A DNA stretch of 6,124 bases, taken from NCBI GenBank assembly GCA_023253905.1, contig JALREG010000242.1, positions 1 through 6,124 of the forward strand, given 5' to 3'. Position 1 is the stretch's first letter; every line of letters starts with the position of its first letter. Source of the stretch: Burkholderiaceae bacterium (GTDB taxonomy: Bacteria; Pseudomonadota; Gammaproteobacteria; Burkholderiales; Burkholderiaceae). Below the pieces are notes generated by a model. It was not told the DNA's origin and ran no database searches. It saw nothing but the letters and a program-made list of their open reading frames with translations. The position numbers and the translations under genes are program-made. Below are positions 1-5,867 of this stretch, piece after piece.

Positions 1-1025
1 CGTTTGGCGTCATGCCAAGTTTTCCCAGCACCGCCTATGGCTACATTCGGCAGGGCGCCCCGCGGGCAGACGGCAGCCGGCAGGTCGAGCGCTTCATCGA
101 AAAGCCCAGCGCCACGCGTGCGGGCGAGCTGCTCCTGGAAGGCAACGTGCTCTGGAATGCGGGCATCTTTCTCGCGCGGGCCGACACCCTGATCGAAGCG
201 CTCGAGCGTCACGCCGCGGACATCGTCACGCAGGTCGCGCGCGCGCTCGAGGGCGCGCATCGCGAGACGCTGCCTGCCCGGGGACCGGGCGGGCAGGTGC
301 CCCTGGTGCGGCCCGCGGTCGAGCTTTTCTCGGCCACCCGGTCCCAGAGCATCGACTACGCGGTCATGGAGAAACACGACCAGGTGGCCGTCGTGCCTTT
401 TGCCGGGCAGTGGAGCGATGTGGGCAGCTGGAACGCGGTGGCCGACCTCACTGCACCCGACCCGCAGTCAAACCGGCTTCAGGGCCAGGGCATGGTGCAC
501 GAAGCACACAACACCTTTGTTCATGCGCCGCACCGGCCGGTGGTGGCCTTGGGCACCCGCGATCTCCTCATCATCGACACACCCGATGCGGTGCTGGTCG
601 CGCACCGCGACCATGCCGAGCAGGTGAAAGAGGTGGTTGCCCGGCTGGAGGGACAGCGCTGCGCGCAGGCGGTGAGTCATCGCAAGGTGTCGCGCCCCTG
701 GGGTTGGTATGACAGCGTCGATCAGGGCGAACGGTTTCAGGTGAAGCGGATTGGGGTCAAGCCCGGTGCGAGCCTGAGCCTTCAGAAGCACCACCATCGC
801 GCCGAGCACTGGATCGTGGTGAAGGGCACGGCCGAGGTCACGCGCGGACCCGACACGTTTCTCCTGAGTGAAAACCAGTCCACCTACATTCCGGTGGGGG
901 AAGTTCACCGGCTTCGCAACCCCGGCAAGATCGAGCTCGAAATGATCGAAGTGCAGTCGGGCGGCTATCTGGGCGAAGACGATATCGTGCGGCTGGAGGA
1001 CACCTACGGCCGGGCTGCCCGCTGA
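1..1025 (+). CDS. manC: Mannose-1-phosphate guanylyltransferase / mannose-6-phosphate isomerase (ManC/AlgA/CpsB type), 5'-truncated by window edge
   Basis: Bifunctional enzyme of GDP-mannose synthesis in the cytoplasm: it isomerises fructose-6-phosphate to mannose-6-phosphate and joins mannose-1-phosphate with GTP, feeding exopolysaccharide, O-antigen or alginate-like pathways. The reading frame is open from base 3 (FGVMPSFPSTAYGYIR before and across the first visible ATG at 12), so that ATG is internal. About 340 residues are visible, against roughly 470-480 for the full family, so the N-terminal nucleotide-binding loop is missing. Visible landmarks (residues counted from base 3): FIEKP at 31-35, the sugar-nucleotide active-site motif; QWSDVGSW near 136-143; then the type II phosphomannose isomerase cupin, with RPWGWYDS from 231, HHHRAEHW from 263 (metal-binding His/Glu) and NQSTYIP from 291. 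It ends with the typical GEDDIVRLEDTYGR tail. The residue before the triple His is Lys where I recall Met in AlgA/ManC. It converges on the minus-strand dehydrogenase and is probably the last gene of a polysaccharide operon to the left (inferred). Confidence 0.96.
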   Translation, partial: FGVMPSFPSTAYGYIRQGAPRADGSRQVERFIEKPSATRAGELLLEGNVLWNAGIFLARADTLIEALERHAADIVTQVARALEGAHRETLPARGPGGQVPLVRPAVELFSATRSQSIDYAVMEKHDQVAVVPFAGQWSDVGSWNAVADLTAPDPQSNRLQGQGMVHEAHNTFVHAPHRPVVALGTRDLLIIDTPDAVLVAHRDHAEQVKEVVARLEGQRCAQAVSHRKVSRPWGWYDSVDQGERFQVKRIGVKPGASLSLQKHHHRAEHWIVVKGTAEVTRGPDTFLLSENQSTYIPVGEVHRLRNPGKIELEMIEVQSGGYLGEDDIVRLEDTYGRAAR

Positions 1026-1033
1026 AGTACGGC

Positions 1034-1056
1034 GGCGGCGAGGTCGTCTCGCCGCC
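1034..1056. terminator. Hairpin between convergent genes, possible bidirectional terminator
   Basis: A perfect 9-bp GC-rich stem (1034-1042 GGCGGCGAG pairs with 1048-1056 CTCGCCGCC) with a 5-base loop, in the 43-base gap between the convergent manC and dehydrogenase stop codons. The position suits a shared terminator. Neither strand has a proper T-run: TGTCTTCG follows on the plus strand, and the minus side is also T-poor. Intrinsic termination may therefore be weak, or the hairpin may only block 3' exonucleases. Confidence 0.45.
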
Positions 1057-1068
1057 TGTCTTCGATGG

Positions 1069-1941
1069 TTAACGCGCCGTGATCAGCCGCACCAGCTCGG
1101 GCAGCATCGCCTGCGGCTCGGTCTGAGTTGCGTGTTGGAGCGAGGCGAGCACGGCTTCAGCCACCGTTCGGTCTGCGCCGGTATCGGTTGCCATGGTTTC
1201 GTAGTAGCCCAGGTCCTTGCAGGCGTTCGCGATGCTGAAACGCAGCGCCCCCACGTCTCCTGTCAGCAGGAAGGGCTTGAGGCGATCGAGTGCAATGCCG
1301 CCACCGCCACCGCGGTCAAGCACGCCTACGAACACGTCGGCCGGCACGCCAGAGCGTTGCGCGCAGGCGGCCGCCTCAGCGATCAGGGTGACCAGTCCCA
1401 GCGACACAAAGTTGTGCAGGAGTTTCATGCGATGCCCGGCGCCCACGGGCCCTGCGTGAAAGACGGTTTCGGAAAAGCAGGCCAGCACAGGCCGGCAGCG
1501 TTCGAGGAGGGCAGCGTCACCCCCCACCAGCAGGTTGAGCCTGCCCTCGGCCGCCTCCTTGGGCGTGCGGGTCATGGCGGCATCGAGGAAGGTGCCGCCC
1601 GCTTTCGCAACAAGGCCCGCCACCCGCTCGGTCGATGAGGGGATGGATGTGGACAGGTCGATGACCGTGGCCCCCGCACGCAGCCCAGCGAGCGCGCCGC
1701 CCGGGCCGGTGAGCGCTGCCTCCACCTGAGGGCTGCCGGTCACGCAGACAAGCAGCACGTCCACCTGCGCGGCGAGCGCGCCGGGGCTGTCATGGACCTG
1801 CGCACCCGCCGCCACCAGGGAGTCGATCGGCTGGTTGCCGGGATGATTGAGCACGTGCAGGGCGTAGCCGTGTTTGAGCAGATTGGCGGCGATACCAACG
1901 CCCATCATGCCGACGCCGATCAGTCCGACGACAGTAGCCAT
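1069..1941 (-). CDS. NAD(P)-dependent beta-hydroxyacid dehydrogenase, 3-hydroxyisobutyrate dehydrogenase family
   Basis: A 290-residue soluble oxidoreductase, full family length, predicted to oxidise a beta-hydroxy acid or reduce the matching semialdehyde. The N-terminal Rossmann fold opens with GLIGVGMMGVGIAANLLKHG (residues 6-25). DLSTSIPSS lies at 95-103. The second, all-helical domain carries GPVGAGHRMKLLHN (164-177) with the probable catalytic Lys173 and Asn177 at K+4. The substrate loop, usually DAPVSGG in 3-hydroxyisobutyrate and tartronate semialdehyde enzymes, reads DAAMTRTPKEA (120-130), so the usual glycines are absent; this points to a different substrate subgroup. The end of beta-2 is LNHP (31-34), which does not settle NAD versus NADP preference. 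A run of five glycines lies at 211-215. The ATG at 1941 is preceded by GGAGA with 5-6 bases spacing and sits just before the Rossmann beta-1 strand, which fixes the start. It is transcribed divergently from the hydrolase. The substrate is unknown, so no gene symbol is given. Confidence 0.93.
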   Translation of the reverse strand: MATVVGLIGVGMMGVGIAANLLKHGYALHVLNHPGNQPIDSLVAAGAQVHDSPGALAAQVDVLLVCVTGSPQVEAALTGPGGALAGLRAGATVIDLSTSIPSSTERVAGLVAKAGGTFLDAAMTRTPKEAAEGRLNLLVGGDAALLERCRPVLACFSETVFHAGPVGAGHRMKLLHNFVSLGLVTLIAEAAACAQRSGVPADVFVGVLDRGGGGGIALDRLKPFLLTGDVGALRFSIANACKDLGYYETMATDTGADRTVAEAVLASLQHATQTEPQAMLPELVRLITAR

Positions 1942-2066
1942 AGGGTCTCCAGGCGGGGGGAAGTGGAGTCGTAACTCTACCCCCAGCGGATCGCGCGAAC
2001 GCGGCCTGCAATGGCACGGGGGTTCGTTTTGCAGTAAGGTTCGTCGGTTTTCAAGGAGATTGAACG
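1942..2066. promoter_or_regulatory. Divergent intergenic region with imperfect inverted repeat
   Basis: These 125 bases separate the divergent dehydrogenase and hydrolase genes and must hold the promoter(s) for both. I see no convincing -35/-10 pair on either strand. An imperfect inverted repeat lies at 1963-1980 (GTGGAGT, 4 bases, ACTCTAC; 6 of 7 positions pair exactly and the seventh is a G-T mismatch), 22-39 bases upstream of the dehydrogenase start. It could be an operator for a regulator encoded elsewhere, but that is inference from symmetry and position only. Confidence 0.4.
2053..2058 (+). promoter_or_regulatory. Shine-Dalgarno site of the alpha/beta hydrolase
   Basis: AAGGAG, 8 bases before the ATG at 2067. 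It is the strongest ribosome-binding site in the window and fixes the hydrolase start. Confidence 0.8.
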
Positions 2067-2951
2067 ATGGCCTATGCGGTCACCGATGATGGGGTGAAGC
2101 TCTTCTGCGAATCTACCGGAAGCGGCATCCCTGTTCTTTTCATTCATGAGTTTGCTGGCGATTCCGGAAGCTGGGAACCGCAGGTGCGCCACTTCGGCCG
2201 CCGCTATCGCTGCATCACCTATAACGCGCGCGGCTATCCGCCGTCGGATGTACCGCCCACCTCGGCCTCCTACTCGCAGCAGAGGGCGGTGCAGGACGCC
2301 ATCGCCGTGCTGGATCACTTCGGCGTGGCGCGCGCCCACATCGTAGGCCTGTCGATGGGGGGGTTTGCCACCTTGCATCTCGGTATCCATCACCCCGATC
2401 GCGCGCTGTCGCTTTGTGTGGCGGGCTGCGGATATGGTGCGGAGCCGGACAAACGCGACCAGTTCCGTCGCGAGTCCGAAGCGTCGGCCGCCATGCTGCT
2501 GGAACAAGGCATGGATGCCTTCGTCGATCGTTATGCGCTGGGTCCCACCCGGGTTCAGTTTCAGAACAAAGATCCGCGCGGGTTCGAAGAGTTCAAGGCC
2601 GACTTTCGCCGGCATTCGGCGCTGGGATCGGCCAATACGCAGCTGGGTGTGCAACGCGAGCGGCCGTCGCTCTTTGATCTGCGTGACGACATGGCTCGGA
2701 TCAAGGTACCTACGCTCATCCTGAATGGCGACGAGGACTGGCCTTGCCTGCTGCCCGCGCTCATGATGAAGGAAGTCATCTCCTCGGCCGCCATGGCGGT
2801 GATCCCCAATGCCGGGCACACCATCAACATCGAGGTGCCCGACGCGTTCAACCGCGAGCTGGGCGAGTTCCTGTCCTGGGTCGATTCAGGCAGCTGGCCG
2901 CAGCGGGATCCACGTGCCATGGGCAAGTCGATTCTCGGCATGGCCAAGTAA
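2067..2951 (+). CDS. Alpha/beta-fold hydrolase
   Basis: A 294-residue cytoplasmic alpha/beta hydrolase with no signal peptide. The fold is clear: beta-3 and oxyanion loop PVLFIHEFAGDSGSWEPQ (22-39), then YNARGYPPSD (52-61), then the nucleophile elbow GLSMGG (94-99) with catalytic Ser96. LILNGDEDWP (217-226) supplies the acid, probably Asp224, and NAGH (248-251) supplies His251, so the catalytic triad is complete. The oxyanion motif is His-Glu-Phe rather than the common His-Gly-Phe/Gly; from memory, HEFAGD followed by YNARGYPPSD marks a subfamily common in Proteobacteria and typically annotated only as alpha/beta hydrolase. The substrate cannot be read from the sequence; related folds include enol-lactonases, C-C hydrolases and esterases. 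The divergent beta-hydroxyacid dehydrogenase could act in the same small-molecule catabolic route (inference). The TAA stop overlaps the Shine-Dalgarno site of the next gene, so the two are probably co-transcribed. Confidence 0.93.
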   Translation: MAYAVTDDGVKLFCESTGSGIPVLFIHEFAGDSGSWEPQVRHFGRRYRCITYNARGYPPSDVPPTSASYSQQRAVQDAIAVLDHFGVARAHIVGLSMGGFATLHLGIHHPDRALSLCVAGCGYGAEPDKRDQFRRESEASAAMLLEQGMDAFVDRYALGPTRVQFQNKDPRGFEEFKADFRRHSALGSANTQLGVQRERPSLFDLRDDMARIKVPTLILNGDEDWPCLLPALMMKEVISSAAMAVIPNAGHTINIEVPDAFNRELGEFLSWVDSGSWPQRDPRAMGKSILGMAK

Positions 2952-2956
2952 GGAGA
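2950..2956 (+). promoter_or_regulatory. Shine-Dalgarno site overlapping the hydrolase stop codon
   Basis: AAGGAGA starts inside the TAA stop (2949-2951) of the hydrolase. Spacing from GGAG is 3 bases to the ATG at 2959 and 6 bases to the GTG at 2962, so either codon could start the downstream gene; the GTG is better spaced. The arrangement suggests translational coupling with the hydrolase. Confidence 0.6.
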
Positions 2957-2958
2957 CG

Positions 2959-3585
2959 ATGGTGTCCGTCGGTGGGGTGAATGCAGGGCCCCGGGCGCCT
3001 TCGGCGAGCGACAGCATCTTCGATCGCGGACGCCTGGGTGACACCATGCGCGAGCGGCTCGAGCAGATGGCGTTCGCCGAGGAGGCAAGGCGTGCCGCCC
3101 GTCCCGACGCAGCGGCCGCGCGTGACCCGATGCGGACCGCGCGGGACGCGGCGAGCCGGACCAGTACGGCGGCGATAGCTGAAGGGGGACTCTCGCCCTC
3201 CACCGCATCAACCAGGAATCGATTCGACGCGCAGCGTGATCAGCTCACCGGGTCTGCGCTTCAGCCGCGAGAAATCGTCGCTCGGCAGACGGCCCCGCGG
3301 GCGGAGTTTGGGCAGCGGTCGTCCATTGACGATGCGCGTGCCGCGGAACGTTCTTCAGGGGATCGCGTACGCGCGCAGCGCTCTGATGACGATCGCATGG
3401 CTTCGGTGCGGGTTGATTCACGACGCGCCGAGCGCGTCTCGCGGCGTGATGAGGCCGCGCCTGCGATGGCTACGGCTGCCGAGGATCTTCGCAGCCGCTT
3501 GAAAGACGAATCGGTTCGCTCGGCCGATGGCATGACAGAAGCCGCCACGCAGCGGGCGCTGCGCGACTACCTGCGCGCTGGCTGA
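2959..3585 (+). CDS. Small arginine-rich, probably disordered protein of unknown function
   Basis: I do not recognise this 208-residue protein. The frame is open further upstream, to 2809, but that part lies inside the hydrolase gene; the ATG at 2959 just after a Shine-Dalgarno site is the sensible start (GTG at 2962 is the alternative). Composition is extreme: by hand count 37 Arg (about 18%), one Lys, no Cys and no Trp, rich in Ala, Asp, Glu and Ser. There is no hydrophobic segment, signal peptide or recognisable domain. Charged stretches such as ARAAERSSGDRVRAQRSDDDR and SRRAERVSRRDE in the middle to C-terminal part look like low-complexity or helical/disordered sequence. The more structured-looking ends are RLGDTMRERLEQMAFAEEARR (about 25-45) and a C-terminal part ending ATQRALRDYLRAG. 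It lies 7 bases after the hydrolase and 4 bases before selD, in the same operon. Nucleic-acid binding or a partner-binding linker role is possible but unsupported. The gene could also be a fast-evolving lineage-specific frame; its tight fit between two genes is the main argument that it is real. Confidence 0.65.
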   Translation: MVSVGGVNAGPRAPSASDSIFDRGRLGDTMRERLEQMAFAEEARRAARPDAAAARDPMRTARDAASRTSTAAIAEGGLSPSTASTRNRFDAQRDQLTGSALQPREIVARQTAPRAEFGQRSSIDDARAAERSSGDRVRAQRSDDDRMASVRVDSRRAERVSRRDEAAPAMATAAEDLRSRLKDESVRSADGMTEAATQRALRDYLRAG

Positions 3586-3589
3586 TCCC

Positions 3590-5851
3590 GTGCTGCGGGA
3601 CCTGGTGCTGGTGGGCGGTGGCCACGCTCATGTCGGGGTGTTGCGACGCTTTGCGATGCAGCCCGAGCGAGGGGTGCGGCTCACGCTCATCAGCCGCGCA
3701 TCATCAAGCCCGTATTCGGGCATGCTGCCCGGCTACATTGCTGGGCATTATTCATGGGACGAGGTGCATATCGACCTCGACCGGTTGTGCCGGTTTGCTC
3801 ACGCCACACTGATTCGAGCCGAAGTCACCGGTATTGATCGTGCTGCGCGCCGCGTGCGGCTCGCCGGGCGGCCGCCCATCGCGTATGACCTCCTGTCCCT
3901 CAATCTGGGATCGACACCCAGCAATGATGCCGTGCCCGGAGCGGCCGAGCATGCGGTGGGGGTCAAGCCCATCGACGGCTTCAATGATCGCTGGCTTGCG
4001 CTCTACCAGAGGCTTTCAGACCTCCCGCGCCGGGCGAGTATCGCTGTGGTGGGCGCGGGCGCTGCCGGGGTGGAACTCGCCTTTGCGCTGCATGAGCGCC
4101 TGGGGGCGCGTCTGCGCGAACTGGGACGGCCTGGTGATGCCCCGCTCATTGCCCTCTACGGCGCCGACCCGCGGGTGCTCCCGACGCATGCCGAAGCGGT
4201 CCGTCGCCGGGTGCTCCCGCTGCTTGCAGCGCGAGGCATCGAGCTGCGGCTCGGCGCCCCGGTGAAGCGCGTGGAGTCGGGCGCGCTGGTCTGGCGGGAC
4301 GAGCGGTTCGAGCATGATGAGATCATCTGGGTGACTCAGGCGGGGGGCGCGCCGTGGTTACGCGAAACGGGGCTCGCGCTCGACCGCCACGGATTCATCG
4401 AGGTCGAGAGCAGTCTGCGCTCGCGTACCGATAGGGCGGTGTTCGCCGCGGGCGATATCGTGTCCTTTCCCGGGCGAGCGCTCGAGAAAGCGGGCGTTTT
4501 TGCGGTCCGGATGGGGCGGCCGCTTGCCGACAACCTGCGCCGGGCGCTGCGTGGTGAGCCGCTCAAACCCTACCGACCGCAGCGCCACTGGCTAGCGCTG
4601 CTTGCGACCGGTGGGCGCCATGCCATCGCCTCGCGCGGGCCGTTCGGTTTCTCGGGTCAGTGGGTCTGGCAGTGGAAAGATTGGATCGACCGGCGCTTCA
4701 TGCGCCGGTTCTCGGACTTCGCCATGCCGCGCGAGGCCATGCCCCGATCTGACTCCACGGAAGGACATCGGCTTGCGCTCGATCCCGCCGAGGCCACGCA
4801 GGCGCTGTCGGTCCTTGCCATGCGATGCGGGGGCTGCGGCGCGAAGGTCGGCGCTGACATCCTGTCGCGCGTATTGGCGCGCCTCGAACCGGCTCATCAC
4901 CCGGATGTGCTGATCGGGCTCGACGCCCCCGATGATGCTGCTGTGATTTCGCTTCCTCCCGGGCAGGTGCTGGTCCAGAGCGTCGATTTCTTTCGCTCGT
5001 TCATTGATGATCCCTGGTTGTTTGGCCGGATCGCAGCCACCCATGCCCTGAGCGATCTGTTTGCCATGGACGCGGCGCCGCAGAGCGCGGCCGCGCTCGT
5101 GACCGTGCCGCCGGCGCTTGATGCCAAGGTTGAGGAACTGCTGGTGCAGTTGATGAGCGGCGCGCTGCAGGTGCTCCGCGAGGCCGGCTGTGCGCTGGTG
5201 GGTGGGCATACCGCCGAGGGGCAGGAACTCGCCATGGGTTTCGCGGTGAATGGCACGACACCGGCATCGCTCACAGCGCTCATGCGTAAATCCGGGCTCG
5301 TACCAGGGGATGTGCTGGTGCTCACCAAGCCGTTGGGGACCGGCACCCTGCTCGTTGCGCGTGAAATGCTGGCCGCGCGCGGCAACTGGATCGATGCGGC
5401 GGTGGCGTCCATGCTTCAGTCCAATCAGGCGGCGGCCCAGTGCCTGCGCGCGCAGGGTGTTCGTGCCTGCACCGACGTGACCGGCTTCGGACTGCTCGGG
5501 CATGTGTCGGAGATGGTGCGTGCAAGCGGTGTGGGGGCGCGGTTGACGCTTGCTGCGGTGCCCGCGCTGCCGGGCGCCCTGGCCACGCTTGCGAACGGGC
5601 ATCGGAGTTCGCTCCATGCCGGCAATCTCCGTATCGCGACGATGGTGGCCGGCTACGAGCGCCTGTCGGAGGACCCCCGCGTGCAACTCCTCTTTGACCC
5701 GCAGACCTCGGGCGGGCTGATCGCAGGCGTACCTGCCGACCGTGCCCGCGAGTGTCTGGCGGCGCTCCACGCGCTGGGCTGCGTGGGGGCTGCGGTGGTG
5801 GGTGAGGTGGTGGCGCTTCGCGAGGGAGAGCGGCCGCTCGCGCTGGTTTGA
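3590..5851 (+). CDS. selD: Fusion protein: NDH-2-like FAD/NAD(P) oxidoreductase + selenide, water dikinase (SelD)
   Basis: A 753-residue two-domain protein. Residues 1 to about 380 are a pyridine-nucleotide oxidoreductase: FAD site LVLVGGGHAHVGVL (5-18), second nucleotide-binding site VVGAGAAGVELAFAL (153-167), and FAD motif VFAAGDI (284-290). PYSGMLPG (41-48) replaces any CxxxxC redox disulfide, so it resembles NDH-2/sulfide:quinone reductases rather than disulfide reductases. A Trp-rich stretch, QWVWQWKDWIDRRF (357-370), precedes a linker of about 30-40 residues. Residues from about 408 to 753 are SelD, which makes selenophosphate from selenide and ATP. CGGCGAK (413-419) places Cys416 and Lys419 at the E. 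coli Cys17/Lys20 positions. APDDAAV (446-452), SVDFF (464-468), HALSDLFAMD (485-494), GGH (538-540), DVTGFGLLGH (629-638) and DPQTSGGL (703-710) are all present. The active-site residue is encoded by TGC, not TGA. The start is GTG at 3590, placed just before beta-1; no good Shine-Dalgarno is visible, and the 4-base gap after the upstream stop suggests translational coupling. The likely role, in the cytoplasm, is coupling redox supply of reduced selenium to selenophosphate synthesis (inferred). Such fusions are known in cyanobacteria, some proteobacteria and algae. Confidence 0.96.
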   Translation: MLRDLVLVGGGHAHVGVLRRFAMQPERGVRLTLISRASSSPYSGMLPGYIAGHYSWDEVHIDLDRLCRFAHATLIRAEVTGIDRAARRVRLAGRPPIAYDLLSLNLGSTPSNDAVPGAAEHAVGVKPIDGFNDRWLALYQRLSDLPRRASIAVVGAGAAGVELAFALHERLGARLRELGRPGDAPLIALYGADPRVLPTHAEAVRRRVLPLLAARGIELRLGAPVKRVESGALVWRDERFEHDEIIWVTQAGGAPWLRETGLALDRHGFIEVESSLRSRTDRAVFAAGDIVSFPGRALEKAGVFAVRMGRPLADNLRRALRGEPLKPYRPQRHWLALLATGGRHAIASRGPFGFSGQWVWQWKDWIDRRFMRRFSDFAMPREAMPRSDSTEGHRLALDPAEATQALSVLAMRCGGCGAKVGADILSRVLARLEPAHHPDVLIGLDAPDDAAVISLPPGQVLVQSVDFFRSFIDDPWLFGRIAATHALSDLFAMDAAPQSAAALVTVPPALDAKVEELLVQLMSGALQVLREAGCALVGGHTAEGQELAMGFAVNGTTPASLTALMRKSGLVPGDVLVLTKPLGTGTLLVAREMLAARGNWIDAAVASMLQSNQAAAQCLRAQGVRACTDVTGFGLLGHVSEMVRASGVGARLTLAAVPALPGALATLANGHRSSLHAGNLRIATMVAGYERLSEDPRVQLLFDPQTSGGLIAGVPADRARECLAALHALGCVGAAVVGEVVALREGERPLALV

Positions 5852-5867
5852 GCGAACGCGCTACCAG
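5843..5867. terminator. Bulged hairpin spanning the convergent selD / DUF218 stop codons
   Basis: CTGGT (5843-5847) pairs with ACCAG (5863-5867), and AGCG (5851-5854) pairs with CGCT (5859-5862), leaving a 3-base bulge (TTG) on one side and a 4-base loop. It covers both stop codons of the convergent pair, which are only 9 bases apart. There is no T-run on either side, so it is at best a weak intrinsic terminator. A perfect 12-base palindrome, GAGCGGCCGCTC (5828-5839), lies just upstream inside selD. Confidence 0.22.

Noticed and set aside
12..14. ATG at 12 as the start of the guanylyltransferase gene
   Set aside because: The frame is open to the window edge with family-like residues (FGV) before it, and the N-terminal nucleotide-binding loop is missing, so the real start lies to the left.
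2029..2057. Sigma-70 promoter with TTGCAG as -35 before the hydrolase
   Set aside because: At 17-base spacing the -10 position reads CAAGGA, which overlaps the Shine-Dalgarno site and does not resemble TATAAT.
1977..2819. 280-residue minus-strand open frame opposite the hydrolase
   Set aside because: It is antisense to a gene with a complete catalytic triad and a strong Shine-Dalgarno site, and it shows no domain; it is a shadow frame.
2809..2958. Upstream extension of the Arg-rich gene to an ATG at 2809
   Set aside because: It would overlap the hydrolase by about 140 bases out of frame. The ATG at 2959 follows a good Shine-Dalgarno site.
2561..3548. Minus-strand frames opposite the Arg-rich gene (2561-3211 and 3261-3548) as the real genes instead
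   Set aside because: Neither has a plausible ribosome-binding site or recognisable motif, and the first runs deep into the hydrolase gene. The plus-strand frame fits neatly between its neighbours with a Shine-Dalgarno site at its start.
4826..4846. Selenocysteine (in-frame TGA) at the SelD active site, as in some SelD proteins
   Set aside because: Both active-site cysteines are encoded by TGC and there is no in-frame TGA before the terminal stop at 5849-5851.
4592..5770. 392-residue open frame on the minus strand opposite selD
   Set aside because: It lies wholly within the well-supported SelD fusion. Its translation is rich in Arg, His, Gln and Gly with no recognisable motif, as expected of a shadow frame in GC-rich coding DNA.
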